Shown one piece after another: positions 9,687-19,102 of a stretch of 56,221 bases of DNA (position 1 is the first letter of the stretch; every line of letters starts with the position of its first letter). The notes beneath the pieces were generated by a model. That model was not told where the DNA came from and searched no databases. It saw nothing but the letters and a program-made list of their open reading frames with translations. A program made the position numbers and the translations under genes. The stretch spans positions 1 to 56,221 of the forward strand of contig SLCY01000039.1 in NCBI GenBank assembly GCA_007125585.1, given 5' to 3'. The stretch is from Bacteroidales bacterium (GTDB taxonomy: Bacteria > Bacteroidota > Bacteroidia > Bacteroidales > UBA7960).

Positions 9687-12128
9687 TTATGGCCCGGCTG
9701 CCACCTCCCCCGTGTGTTGCCGGAAAAACCACCTGTGCAGGACAAAAACGGCGAAAGCAATTGTGTAGCAAACCACCGCGACGGACATAACTGCCATGAA
9801 ACCCGCTTCTACAGCGATAAGCATGGCGAGTGACGTGCTGATCACGGAGAAAGAGCCGTTAATACCCCAGGCCCAGGGTGTCTGGCCTGGGTCGTAGCTT
9901 GCGAGATAACGTATGCCGAGGGGAAACATAAATCCTTTGAAAAAGGAAGGTATGCCGATGAGCATCAGGCTGATAATGATCTTGAGCGGCAAGGCACTTG
10001 CGATACTCCATTGCAGAACCGGTGTCAGGAAAAAGGTATAAAAGAGCAGCATAAAGGTGATGATCAGTCCCATGACGGCCGGTGAACGCGGAACGGCAGG
10101 TATTTTCCCTGATGTCAGGCTCCCCACACCACTGGCAATAAGCATGGTGCTGATCACCGCCGACAAGGCGTATACCGGATGCCCGAAATACAATACAAAG
10201 CGTTGTATTAGGATTATCTCCACAAACATATACCCCACACCGAGGGCCCCAAAATACAACAGTGTCCCCCCTTTGCGGCGGTGACTTTTGCGCAGCCTGA
10301 ACAACGGCAGGATAATGAACAGTAAGGCAAGTATGGTGCTTTGTACCAGCGTTACCACCACAATGAGGTATCCCAGTTCAAGGAAAGGCACCTGGTCTCC
10401 GCCAAAGATCCTTGATAGTTCGCGTACATTGCCCAATTTGAGAAACTGGGAAAAATAGGGCCTGTCGTCTGTCGCCGGGTGGATCATGAATCCGTAACCC
10501 TCAAGAAATTTACGGTCTCCTGACATGATCTTGTCCACATAGGTAAAGAAGTCGTCGTCTCCAACCATGTTATACCGTTGCCTTTCTTCGGGCAGGATAT
10601 CCGGCAGCAGCAAAGGGTCAAAAAAGAGCTCCTGTGCATATTGACGGATCTTCTTTGTTTCAAGGTCTGTGAGGGGCGTTTTTTTCAGAACAAAGGTGAT
10701 CGTGCCCCATGACCGAACGGCTGCGATATGCTCTTCGGGAGTGCCAATGCCCTTGTTATGCGCGGTATGTGCCAGTGTGGCCAGAAGTTTCAGCGTGGTT
10801 CTTGCCGGATAGTCTGTCCAGGCAGAAACGGAAATCATGCCGTCGGCCCCCAGGTTGTCCCACATCAGCCCGAAGGATTCCAGGGTCATGGTATAGTTCT
10901 CCTGCAGCGCGTTGATGCCTGCGGTACCGCCGAAGGCATCCTGCTGTGGCAGGACAATAAGGTCGTAGCCGCCCCCTGTGATGGATGCCAGGTAGTTCCT
11001 CGCCTCTACCGTATGTATCTCCAGGTTGTCATGCAGGAAAAGGTGCCCCGATTCTTCTGCAAACACCTTTTGCATCATCCTTACCACCCCGCCATTGGCA
11101 ATCACAGCATCAACGTGTTGTGGCTTTTGAGTGAAGGCATGGGCAAGCGGGGCCCCTTCCCCGGCATTGATCATGAGTACCCTGTCATTGTGCCTGATGG
11201 CCCAGGGAAGATGCCGGGTGGTATAATCCATAATGTGTGAGGTTTGACCTCTTTGATACCTTGGAATGACACCATAGAAGTCACCGTTGACATAGATGTT
11301 GTCCTTGACCGGAATGGCTCCGGAATAGGATAGGCTCAGGGCCGGTGCAAAGCGCAAAGCCGGGGATGATGCCACCTCAATCAGTCCGTGGATGTCGGGC
11401 TTGCTGTATATCACCTCCGCTTCAGGCAGGTTCATTGTTTGTGCAAGGCTTTTGTATTGTGAGATGGGGATATCGCCAGGCTCGCGGATCAGGTAAATGG
11501 CGGCGAGCACTGATATTGCCCCCACGGCAAGGTGCACTTTGTAATACTTTTTGCCCATGCTGAGCAAACCGGCAGAAACAGACAGAAGGCCTACAAGGGG
11601 TGGCACCTGCTGGGGGAAGATGTTCCCAAAAATAAACAATACAAACAGTCCGCCAATGCCCGAGCCCAGCAGGTTGGAAAAATAGTAGGTGCCGATGTGC
11701 CGGGCATGTTTGATGAAAAGGATGCCGATGGCCAGCGCACCCGTAAAAAAGGGCATGAAAAATATCAGGTAGTTTGCTGCCAAAACCGGAAACTGGGAAC
11801 GTTCGACGAACAAGAGGTAAACATCAAACTGAAAGATGTCCAGCCGGGTGATGTGAAAGGCAACCATCATGCAGACGCCGCTGATTGTCATGAGCAGTGG
11901 GACAAACCAGCCGGATATTCTCAGGAGCTTTTCTCTTGCCAGGGCAAGCAGTGTGCCGCTGGCCCCGAAGCCGAGCATCGCAATGGAGATGATCATATAG
12001 GCAAAATGGTGCCACTGCACGATTGAGATCAGTTGCATCAGTGCAAGCTGGAAGGCGATAACGGCAGCGGAATGCAGCCCCAGGCTGATGATCAATCTTG
12101 TGCTTCCATTGTTCAACGAGGTGTTCAT
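9687..12128 (-). CDS. Membrane-anchored spermidine-synthase-like protein
   Basis: An 813-residue protein with about seven hydrophobic segments in the first 220 residues, a central soluble region (about 230-570) with a Rossmann methyltransferase/spermidine-synthase-like core, and about seven further membrane segments (about 590-813). This is the layout of the 'fused MFS/spermidine synthase' family. The core reads INAGEGAPLAHAF where real synthases have a GGGDG-type motif, and LPQQDAFGGTAG at the usual catalytic-Asp site, so aminopropyl transfer is doubtful. The ATG at 12128 is preferred over 12161 because it starts directly before the first membrane segment. Confidence 0.75.
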   Translation of the reverse strand: MNTSLNNGSTRLIISLGLHSAAVIAFQLALMQLISIVQWHHFAYMIISIAMLGFGASGTLLALAREKLLRISGWFVPLLMTISGVCMMVAFHITRLDIFQFDVYLLFVERSQFPVLAANYLIFFMPFFTGALAIGILFIKHARHIGTYYFSNLLGSGIGGLFVLFIFGNIFPQQVPPLVGLLSVSAGLLSMGKKYYKVHLAVGAISVLAAIYLIREPGDIPISQYKSLAQTMNLPEAEVIYSKPDIHGLIEVASSPALRFAPALSLSYSGAIPVKDNIYVNGDFYGVIPRYQRGQTSHIMDYTTRHLPWAIRHNDRVLMINAGEGAPLAHAFTQKPQHVDAVIANGGVVRMMQKVFAEESGHLFLHDNLEIHTVEARNYLASITGGGYDLIVLPQQDAFGGTAGINALQENYTMTLESFGLMWDNLGADGMISVSAWTDYPARTTLKLLATLAHTAHNKGIGTPEEHIAAVRSWGTITFVLKKTPLTDLETKKIRQYAQELFFDPLLLPDILPEERQRYNMVGDDDFFTYVDKIMSGDRKFLEGYGFMIHPATDDRPYFSQFLKLGNVRELSRIFGGDQVPFLELGYLIVVVTLVQSTILALLFIILPLFRLRKSHRRKGGTLLYFGALGVGYMFVEIILIQRFVLYFGHPVYALSAVISTMLIASGVGSLTSGKIPAVPRSPAVMGLIITFMLLFYTFFLTPVLQWSIASALPLKIIISLMLIGIPSFFKGFMFPLGIRYLASYDPGQTPWAWGINGSFSVISTSLAMLIAVEAGFMAVMSVAVVCYTIAFAVFVLHRWFFRQHTGEVAAGP

Positions 12129-12212
12129 ACGATCTGAGATGGCTTCCCGGATTGGTTGCAAATTTTTGGCTTTGCCGGATGCTGCCCGATGTCCGGCGTT
12201 TTTGGTTGCGGA

Positions 12213-12908
12213 TTATTCTCCTCTTTCAAAAGGGACAAACCGCACCGGCATGAGACTGCGTGTGGTGATCTCTCCATCGCCTTTTTTTTCCACCAGCATC
12301 AGGAGTTGCATTTGAAATGGTGAGCCTACGGGAATAATCATCCTGCCGCCATCTTTAAGCTGTTCAACCAGGGGTGGGGGGATGTATTCGGCTGCAGCGG
12401 TCACCACGATGGCATCAAACGGAGCGTGTTTCTCCCAGCCGTGGTAGCCATCGGCGATCTTTACATGTACGTTGCCGTATTGTGCTTTCAGTTTCCGGCG
12501 TGCCTGTTCACCGAGGGGTCTGACAATTTCTATGGTGTATACCTGGTCTACGATCTCAGCCAGCACCGCTGCCTGGTAGCCCGAGCCGGTGCCGATCTCA
12601 AGGACCTTGCTGTTTTCGTCGGGCCTTATGATCTCCGTCATATAGGCAACAATGTAGGGTTGGGAAATGGTTTGACCATAACCAATGGGCAGCGGCCTGT
12701 CCTGGTAAGCATAGCGGCGTTGTACCGCAGGTACGTAAAGATGCCTGGGTACATTGCGCATGGCTTCAAGGGTGGCGTTGTCGCGAATGCCCCTGGCCCT
12801 TATCTGGCTGCGAACCATATTGCGACGATCCCTTTCGAATTCGTCGGCAAAAGCCAGCCAGGGGATGAAAAGCAGCGCAAGAAGGAAAAACACAATGGCT
12901 CGGTTCAT
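12213..12908 (-). CDS. pcm: Exported protein-L-isoaspartate O-methyltransferase
   Basis: A 231-residue PCMT that methylates L-isoaspartyl residues using SAM to start repair of aged proteins. The SAM motif is VLEIGTGSGYQAAVLAEI, and PLPIGYGQTISQPYIVA is the family's substrate region. The first 20 residues form a signal peptide (MNRAIVFFLLALLFIPWLAF, cleavage near ADEF), so this copy probably acts in the periplasm, as is seen in a subgroup of bacterial PCMTs. A canonical promoter lies about 150 nt upstream. Confidence 0.9.
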   Translation of the reverse strand: MNRAIVFFLLALLFIPWLAFADEFERDRRNMVRSQIRARGIRDNATLEAMRNVPRHLYVPAVQRRYAYQDRPLPIGYGQTISQPYIVAYMTEIIRPDENSKVLEIGTGSGYQAAVLAEIVDQVYTIEIVRPLGEQARRKLKAQYGNVHVKIADGYHGWEKHAPFDAIVVTAAAEYIPPPLVEQLKDGGRMIIPVGSPFQMQLLMLVEKKGDGEITTRSLMPVRFVPFERGE

Positions 12909-13068
12909 CTGTTTGTATTTTGGTTTGACAGGTAAAGTCCGGTCAGTGCATGTTGTGATGCAATGGGTGTCGGGTCCCGGTCATTGCCCGGCCAGCCACG
13001 TTGTCAGAAAATCCGCGCAGTGATCCTGTAGTGGTTGCATAGCCAGCCCTTTTCGGAACCAGAGGAAA

Positions 13069-13100
13069 CAAAAATACACGTTTGCAGTTTCAATTCCAAA
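13069..13100 (-). promoter_or_regulatory. Promoter of exported pcm
   Basis: On the minus strand TTTG (13100-13097) and TATTTTTG (13076-13069) are separated by exactly 20 nt, an ideal Bacteroidota promoter. The predicted start near 13064 leaves an untranslated leader of about 150 nt before the pcm ATG; I see no known RNA motif in it. Confidence 0.75.
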
Positions 13101-13109
13101 TGTCCGGAT

Positions 13110-14195
13110 TCACGAAAGGTTCAGCAAAAACGTCATCGTATCGGTTCCGTCGGCATAGTCGCACAAACCAGGTTGCTGTGTTTTACCAAACGGTATTGTA
13201 TCGAAACCCTCTGTTTGAAAACTTTTCCCTGCAACCACGCATTGCAGTTGATGGCGGTGATCCCTGATAAAACCCTCTGCTTCCGTCAGCTCTTTGTAAA
13301 AGGAATAATGTACAACCGAAACGGGTGATGCAATGCTACTGCTTTCAAGCAGCAAGCAACAGCCGGCATCGGTGAAGGGGGTTTCGCTAACGGTATAGGT
13401 TGCTTTTCTGTGCTGATAGTTATGGTGGTATTTCCGGTTGTTCAACACCCTGTCAAAAGGCTTCCAGGCTTTGGTCAAAATGGAGGGGTCATAACCATCC
13501 GGGACCATGACATGCGACACATTGCGACAGCCCAGCCCAAAATAGGAAAACACATCTTCGCCAAGAAGCTCCAGTTCTTTGTTGGTCTCCTTACCGGTCA
13601 GAAGGGCCGTTGCATTGCGGTTTTTCCTGATGATATGCGGTTGCCTGCCATAGAGGTATTCAAAATACCTTGCCGTATTGTCGCTGCCGGTCGCTATGAC
13701 GGCATCAACCCCTCTGATGGTATCTTTGGTGAGTTGGATCCTGCCCTCCAGCTTCCTGTCGACGGTTGTTAACAGTTTTGCTGTCGCTGCAGGCAGAATG
13801 TCGTCCTGTGATGACAGCTTTCCCACGAAGCGGTGGCCTGACATAAGAACGCACAAGAGGTCGTGAAAGCCGACAAGGGGAATGTTCCCCGCCATGATCA
13901 CCCCGATGGTCTTCGGTTCCTCTACCCTGTTGTCCAGCGATGGATAATGCTGAACCCAGTGCCTGAGGTTGTCAGCCTGCAACATCTCGGAACAGGCGCC
14001 GACTGCCCTGGCAATCTCTTCGGTGCTGAACCATTGGTTCTTTGAAGGGCATTTCAGGGCTTCCTCATAGAAGAACTGAGATGGCGGGGGAATGGTTGTG
14101 TTTGCCTCATCCCCCCTGAGGGCGCTGGCCACCTGTCGCAGGTGGTTGCCCAGGGAGGAGAAAACCCCGACGCGATGCTGAATATCAGGATGCAT
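13110..14195 (-). CDS. LuxC-type acyl-CoA reductase
   Basis: A 361-residue protein of the LuxC acyl-CoA reductase family (aldehyde-dehydrogenase-like fold), which reduces acyl-CoA to the aldehyde with NADPH. Family marks are GVIMAGNIPLVGFHDLLCVL (about residues 98-117), VIATGSDNTARYFEYLYG, and YFGLGCRNVSHVMVP with the likely catalytic Cys. There is no luxD, luxE or luciferase gene, so light production is excluded. In many Bacteroidota the gene sits next to serC and serA, as here, for reasons unknown. A TATCTTTA box on the minus strand at 14329-14322 may serve it. Confidence 0.85.
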   Translation of the reverse strand: MHPDIQHRVGVFSSLGNHLRQVASALRGDEANTTIPPPSQFFYEEALKCPSKNQWFSTEEIARAVGACSEMLQADNLRHWVQHYPSLDNRVEEPKTIGVIMAGNIPLVGFHDLLCVLMSGHRFVGKLSSQDDILPAATAKLLTTVDRKLEGRIQLTKDTIRGVDAVIATGSDNTARYFEYLYGRQPHIIRKNRNATALLTGKETNKELELLGEDVFSYFGLGCRNVSHVMVPDGYDPSILTKAWKPFDRVLNNRKYHHNYQHRKATYTVSETPFTDAGCCLLLESSSIASPVSVVHYSFYKELTEAEGFIRDHRHQLQCVVAGKSFQTEGFDTIPFGKTQQPGLCDYADGTDTMTFLLNLS

Positions 14196-14230
14196 GGCGG
14201 TTGGTGTTTGTGTCGATCAGCGATATATAA

Positions 14231-14238
14231 TATCTTTG
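14231..14238 (+). promoter_or_regulatory. Candidate -7 box (TATCTTTG) in divergent spacer
   Basis: TATCTTTG on the plus strand matches the -7 consensus and points at the exported protein gene, leaving a leader of about 155 nt. No good -33 element is seen. An opposed TATCTTTA box (minus, 14329-14322) could drive the acyl-CoA reductase gene; the two transcripts would then overlap. Confidence 0.4.
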
Positions 14239-14395
14239 CATGCAGGTTCCGATGTTCTTTTCATGCGGTCAAGCCAGCCAATAACCGGTTAGGAAAAGTC
14301 CCCGCTGTGTTATTGGCAATGTAAAGATACATGATCTGACAAAGAATGGAATAATATTTTTCCTCCTTTTAGCGTATAATCAACAAACAAGCGCT

Positions 14396-15271
14396 ATGAC
14401 CTTCAGCATACGGTGTTTGGTTCTGCTTTGCCTGCTAATGCCTGTCAGGGTTTCTGCCGAAAATACCGACACTTTGTATTTCCGGCAGGCGGAGGATACG
14501 CTGGTGGCCATGGCTGGTCGCATCATAGAGCCTGCAGATGACTACGGCCGGTTGAAAATGAATGAAGCATTTTATGTTTTTTTTGAAAAGGTCCTCCTCA
14601 GGGAAGGCTCTTTCCGTTACCCTTTTGATTCACTGGGTACGGTGTCGCTGCTTTTCTCTCCCGACAGGAGGTTCCGGGTCATTACATGGTATGTTCCCCT
14701 GTCGGGGCAACAATTCAAATATTTTGGTTTTATTCAGACGGCAGGATGCGGCCTTTTGGAGAAGGCGCTGTTCGCACTGGAGGATGCAACCGGCAGTGTC
14801 TGTTGGCGTCAGGATCAGGAACTGTACGAAGACCAATGGTATGGTGCCTTTTATTATGAGCTGATACATCACCAGCACGCCGGCGATGATCTGTATACGT
14901 TGTTGGGGTGGAAAGGGGACAATCCGCTTACCAGGAAAAGGGTCATTGAGCCATTGGTCTTTGAGGGAGGCAGGCCTGTCTTTGGGAAGCCTGTTTTTGA
15001 TCATCCCTACGGGGAGGGTTGGCGTGTTGTTTTTGAATACTCGGCCAGGGTCTCTATGAGTTTGCTGTATGAGCATGATTTTTATCATACCGGCGACAGC
15101 CTGGTCCCCATGATTGTTTTTGACAGACTGGCACCGGCAAGTGAAAACCTGGTTGGTCATCGTCAATTCTATAAGCCGGAGGTCAATATTTTTGATGGGA
15201 TGTATTTTGACAAGGGCAGGTGGGTGTTTGTCGAGGATGTGGATGCCCGGATGCCTCGTACGGGTGACTGA
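14396..15271 (+). CDS. Exported protein of unknown function
   Basis: A 291-residue protein with a signal peptide (about residues 1-21, cleavage near VSA-EN). The mature part is rich in aromatic residues and predicted strands, without membrane segments, lipobox or a motif I recognise. The passage RFRVITWYVPLSGQQFKYFGF and the repeated Y/F-rich strands suggest a beta-rich periplasmic or surface protein. It sits between the divergent acyl-CoA reductase gene and serC, about 200 bp from each, and shows no frameshift. I cannot assign a function. Confidence 0.7.
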   Translation: MTFSIRCLVLLCLLMPVRVSAENTDTLYFRQAEDTLVAMAGRIIEPADDYGRLKMNEAFYVFFEKVLLREGSFRYPFDSLGTVSLLFSPDRRFRVITWYVPLSGQQFKYFGFIQTAGCGLLEKALFALEDATGSVCWRQDQELYEDQWYGAFYYELIHHQHAGDDLYTLLGWKGDNPLTRKRVIEPLVFEGGRPVFGKPVFDHPYGEGWRVVFEYSARVSMSLLYEHDFYHTGDSLVPMIVFDRLAPASENLVGHRQFYKPEVNIFDGMYFDKGRWVFVEDVDARMPRTGD

Positions 15272-15468
15272 CCGATCCGGCCCAAACCAGGCACCCTGGA
15301 CCATTATAAAACATGCTGCCTGTTGTCCACTACTCGATGCATGCCTGAACAGAGTACCATCGCGAAATAATTTCTCCGCTTTTCTTTTGATAATGGTTTT
15401 ATTTTGCCATATTTGTAGCAAATCAGGGAAAACACATACCATCTATTCACCATAAAACACCAAAACCC

Positions 15469-16542
15469 ATGAAAAAATATAATTTTAGTGCCGGTCCGTC
15501 TATTTTAGCCCAGGAAGTGATTGAGAACACTGCAAAGGCAGTGCTTGACCTGAATGGCAAAGGTTTGTCAGTCATGGAGATATCTCATCGAAGTAGTGAT
15601 TTTCAAGCAGTTATGGATGAGTCAGTGGCACTGTTCAGGGAATTGCTGGAGATCCCTGCCAATTACCATGTGCTTTTCCTTGGGGGGGGCGCCAGTTTAC
15701 AGTTTTGTATGGTGCCATACAACCTGATGCGCAAAAAAGCCGCTTACCTGGAAACGGGCACCTGGGCCAAGAAAGCCATCAAGGAAGCCAAGGGGTTTGG
15801 CGAAGTTGATGTGGTTGCATCATCGTCCGACAAGAACTTCAATTACATTCCCAAAGGTTTTACCATCCCTGAAGATGCGGATTATTTTCATATTACCACC
15901 AACAACACCATCTTTGGTACGGAGATCCTGGAAGACTATGACTCTCCGGTCCCCATGGCGGCAGATATGAGTTCGGACATATTCAGCCGGCCGGTTGACG
16001 TATCAAAATACGCCATCATTTACGGAGGTGCGCAGAAGAATCTCGGTCCTGCAGGTGCTACCTTCGTGATCATCCGTGACGATATCCTTGGCAAAGTTGA
16101 CCGGTACATTCCCACGATGCTGGATTACAATACGCATATAGACAAAGGTTCGATGTTCAATACGCCACCGTGTCTCCCCATATATACCTGTCTTGAAACC
16201 CTGCGCTGGTTGAAAAAGCTCGGCGGCGTGAAGGTGATGCATAGGATGAACCAGGAGAAGGCCGGTCTGCTCTATGATGAGATTGAGCGCAATCCGCTGT
16301 TTGTCGGGACTGCTGAGCCGGACAGCCGGTCTGTCATGAATATCTGCTTTGTGATGCAGGACGAATACCAGGAACTGGAAAAAGGGTTCCTGGAGTTTGC
16401 CACTTCCAAAGGCATGGTGGGCATCAAAGGACACCGGTCTGTTGGCGGGTTCAGGGCTTCTGTGTACAATGCCATGCCCAAAGAAAGCGTTGTTGCGCTG
16501 ATAGAAGCTATGCAGGGGTTTGAAAAGATGCATGTTAAGTAG
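15469..16542 (+). CDS. serC: Phosphoserine aminotransferase
   Basis: A 357-residue class-V PLP aminotransferase that converts 3-phosphohydroxypyruvate plus glutamate to phosphoserine, the second step of serine synthesis. The start ([18 protein letters not shown]) and the PLP lysine region [13 protein letters not shown] are diagnostic, and the length is normal. serA follows after 137 bp that contain a strong hairpin (16616-16653). Confidence 0.95.
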   Translation: MKKYNFSAGPSILAQEVIENTAKAVLDLNGKGLSVMEISHRSSDFQAVMDESVALFRELLEIPANYHVLFLGGGASLQFCMVPYNLMRKKAAYLETGTWAKKAIKEAKGFGEVDVVASSSDKNFNYIPKGFTIPEDADYFHITTNNTIFGTEILEDYDSPVPMAADMSSDIFSRPVDVSKYAIIYGGAQKNLGPAGATFVIIRDDILGKVDRYIPTMLDYNTHIDKGSMFNTPPCLPIYTCLETLRWLKKLGGVKVMHRMNQEKAGLLYDEIERNPLFVGTAEPDSRSVMNICFVMQDEYQELEKGFLEFATSKGMVGIKGHRSVGGFRASVYNAMPKESVVALIEAMQGFEKMHVK

Positions 16543-16615
16543 AACCTGCACCCTGTAAAAGCAATGTTTTCTCCCGGAGAGAGAGCAGACAATGTAATCC
16601 TTTATTTGAAGAGTG

Positions 16616-16653
16616 ATCCTTTCCCCACTAGCCTAAGGCAGCTGGGAAAGGAT
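16616..16653 (+). other. Perfect hairpin in serC-serA spacer
   Basis: ATCCTTTCCC (16616-16625) is the exact reverse complement of GGGAAAGGAT (16644-16653). Inside, GCC-TAA-GGC (16631-16639) can form a second short stem. No T-run follows, so it is not a standard intrinsic terminator. It lies 26 nt before the serA start and could be a processing or attenuation structure. Confidence 0.6.
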
Positions 16654-16679
16654 TTATATAAACCCCAAAAAAGTGTGTC

Positions 16680-17600
16680 ATGAAAAAAGTATTGGTAGCA
16701 ACCGAAAAGCCTTTTGCACCTGCAGCCGTCGATGGCATCAGGGAAGTTCTGGAGAAGGCGGGTTACACGTTAATCTTATTGGAAAAATACGAATCTGCTG
16801 AAGAGTGGAAGCGGGCAGCCGCCGACGTGGATGCCATGATTATCCGCAGTGACAAGGCTACGGCGGAGATTATCGGGGCTGCCCCGAACCTTAAAGTCAT
16901 TGTCAGGGCCGGTGCAGGCTACGACAATGTGGACCTGGAGGCCTGCAATTTCAAAGGGGTGGTGGCAATGAACACGCCCGGTCAAAATTCAAATGCCGTT
17001 GCTGAGCTTGCTTTCGGCATGATGCTTTATCACTACAGAAAAGGTTTTGACGGCAGTTCCGGCAGCGAGTTGCGCGGTAAGAAGCTGGGCATTCACGCTT
17101 ACGGGAATGTGGGCAAGTACGTGGCAAAGATCGCCAAAGGCTTTGGCATGGAACTATATGCCTTTGATCCCTTTGTCGACAATGCAGTCATCGAAAAAGA
17201 CGGGGTCAGGGTCGTTGAAAAGGAAAAAGACCTTTACCGTACCTGTGATTTCGTTTCGTTGCATATCCCCTCCAACGATCAGACAAAGAAGTCGATCGGT
17301 TATGAATTGCTTTCCCTGATGCCTTCGAAAGGGACACTAATCAATACCGCGAGAAAAGAGGTCATTGACGAAGATGGGTTGATGAAGCTCATGGAAGAAC
17401 GAAACGACTTCAACTACTTGTCAGATGTGGCCCCTGATTGTCGCCAGGCGATCGAAAGCAAATTTCCCGGCCGGTATGTGTTCACAGCAAAGAAAATGGG
17501 TGCACAAACGGCCGAAGCAAATATCAATGCCGGGATCGCAGCCGCCACACAGATCGTGAACTTCCTGGAAAAGGGAGACACTACCTTTCAGGTGAATTAG
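16680..17600 (+). CDS. serA: D-3-phosphoglycerate dehydrogenase (short form)
   Basis: A 306-residue D-2-hydroxyacid dehydrogenase without the C-terminal ACT domain found in long SerA proteins. The NAD-binding motif is HAYGNVG in KLGIHAYGNVGKYVAKIA (about residues 136-153) and the substrate arginine is in NTARKEVIDEDG. Where most family members have the catalytic His in a TPH-x-G motif, this protein reads TAKKMGAQTAEAN; this replacement is common to short Bacteroidota SerA proteins as far as I recall. Linkage to serC supports the oxidation of 3-phosphoglycerate. Feedback by serine through an ACT domain is not possible. Confidence 0.88.
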   Translation: MKKVLVATEKPFAPAAVDGIREVLEKAGYTLILLEKYESAEEWKRAAADVDAMIIRSDKATAEIIGAAPNLKVIVRAGAGYDNVDLEACNFKGVVAMNTPGQNSNAVAELAFGMMLYHYRKGFDGSSGSELRGKKLGIHAYGNVGKYVAKIAKGFGMELYAFDPFVDNAVIEKDGVRVVEKEKDLYRTCDFVSLHIPSNDQTKKSIGYELLSLMPSKGTLINTARKEVIDEDGLMKLMEERNDFNYLSDVAPDCRQAIESKFPGRYVFTAKKMGAQTAEANINAGIAAATQIVNFLEKGDTTFQVN

Positions 17601-17715
17601 TCATACGGATTGACAGGATCTGCAAAAAATCCCTGAAAGCATGTTCAGAAACCTGAAATACCAACAACCTGTTACATCAATATTTAATAGAAGCATTTAA
17701 ATATAATTCCCAATC

Positions 17716-18960
17716 ATGGCAACATTAAAACCATTCAGGGGGTACCGGCCTCCCAAAGAGATCGTGAAGGATTTGGCTTCCAGGCCTTATGATGTGTTGA
17801 ACTCGGAAGAAGCGCGTCAGGAGGCAGGAGACAACCCCTACAGTTTTTTGAGGGTTGTAAAACCTGAGATTGAGTTACCCCGGGAGACAGACCTGTATTC
17901 ACCGCAGGTTTACGACAAGGCCAGGGAGAACTTTCTTAAATTCATTGATAAAGGATTCCTGGTAAGGGATGAAAACCCCAATTATTATGTGTATGCCCAA
18001 ACCTGGGGAGAGAAAACCCAGTATGGTGTTGTGGGTTGTGCAGCCGTTGAGGATTACCTCAGCGATATGATCAGGAAGCATGAGCTGACGCGTCCCGACA
18101 AGGAAAAGGACCGCATGAATCATGTGCGCATCACCAACGCCAATGCTGAGCCGGTGTTTTTCACTTATCAGAAGGCGGCCGCAATCGACGAGATTGTGTC
18201 TGAAGTGGTCAAAGCGTCGCCTGTTTATGACTTCGTGGCTGATGATGGCTTTGGACACCATTTTTGGGTGATAGACGACCGGCAACTGATCATCAGGCTC
18301 GAGGCCCTCTTTGCAGGGGTTGACTATTTTTATGTTGCTGATGGCCATCACCGTACCGCGGCGGCAGCACTGGTTGGAAAAGAAAAGAAGGACAACAACC
18401 CGGGGCACACCGGCGATGAGCCTTACAATTACTTCATGGCTGTGCTGTTCCCTGATGACCAGCTTACCATCATTGACTACAACCGTGTGGTGAGCGATCT
18501 GAATGGTTTGAGCAAGCAGGCTTTCCTGGAAAAGCTGCAGGATGATTTTAAGATCGAGGAGAAGGGGGAGACAGAATTCAAGCCACCCTCATTGCATACC
18601 ATGGGCATGTACCTGGATGGCAAATGGTATTCGATGGAAGCCAAGCCGCAATCATACGATGATGATGATCCCATTGGGGTACTGGACGTGACCATTTTGT
18701 CGAGATCGGTGCTGGAGCCGATACTGGGTATCAGGAACCTGCGTACCGATAAGCGCATCGATTTTGTGGGGGGCATTCGTGGTTTGGGGGAGTTGAAACG
18801 CAGGGTAGACAGCGGGGAGATGCAAGTGGCGTTTGCCCTGTATCCTGTAAGCATGAAACAGCTCATGGATATTGCCGATTCGGGCAACATCATGCCACCC
18901 AAGACAACCTGGTTTGAACCTAAACTGCGGAGCGGTCTGGTGGTCAATGTGCTTGAATAA
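17716..18960 (+). CDS. DUF1015 family protein
   Basis: A 414-residue soluble protein of the DUF1015 family. The start (LKPFRGYRPPKEIVKDLASR) and the central YVADGHHRTAAA motif (about residues 209-220) are family marks. The biochemical role is unknown; the gene usually follows serC-serA in Bacteroidota, as here, with a 115-bp spacer, which suggests a link to serine or C3 metabolism. It is complete. Confidence 0.88.
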   Translation: MATLKPFRGYRPPKEIVKDLASRPYDVLNSEEARQEAGDNPYSFLRVVKPEIELPRETDLYSPQVYDKARENFLKFIDKGFLVRDENPNYYVYAQTWGEKTQYGVVGCAAVEDYLSDMIRKHELTRPDKEKDRMNHVRITNANAEPVFFTYQKAAAIDEIVSEVVKASPVYDFVADDGFGHHFWVIDDRQLIIRLEALFAGVDYFYVADGHHRTAAAALVGKEKKDNNPGHTGDEPYNYFMAVLFPDDQLTIIDYNRVVSDLNGLSKQAFLEKLQDDFKIEEKGETEFKPPSLHTMGMYLDGKWYSMEAKPQSYDDDDPIGVLDVTILSRSVLEPILGIRNLRTDKRIDFVGGIRGLGELKRRVDSGEMQVAFALYPVSMKQLMDIADSGNIMPPKTTWFEPKLRSGLVVNVLE

Positions 18961-19000
18961 AACTTCGGTGCAAAAAACTTTCTCATTAATTTTTTTTTAT

Positions 19001-19008
19001 TATCTTTG
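19001..19008 (+). promoter_or_regulatory. Bacteroidota -7 box (TATCTTTG) of rpmE2
   Basis: TATCTTTG followed by CAGTC is a textbook -7 element in a T-rich stretch. It predicts a leader of about 90 nt before the L31 start. Confidence 0.7.
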
Positions 19009-19102
19009 CAGTCTTTTAAAACAGGATTCAACAAACAGTGTTTTTAAAGCCTTGCAAACAACGGTGTACTGGCTGATTAACCAATAAAAAACAAACATTC
19101 TG

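Noticed and set aside
12974-13062. Known riboswitch in the long pcm leader
   Set aside because: No conserved riboswitch core or strong hairpin could be seen.
13110-14195. Bioluminescence (lux) genes because of the LuxC family hit
   Set aside because: No luxA, luxB, luxD or luxE is present; LuxC-type reductases occur widely in Bacteroidota next to serC.
14630-15442. Minus-strand ORF of 270 codons opposite the exported protein
   Set aside because: It lacks any recognisable domain, and the plus-strand frame has a signal peptide, proper start and consistent codon use.
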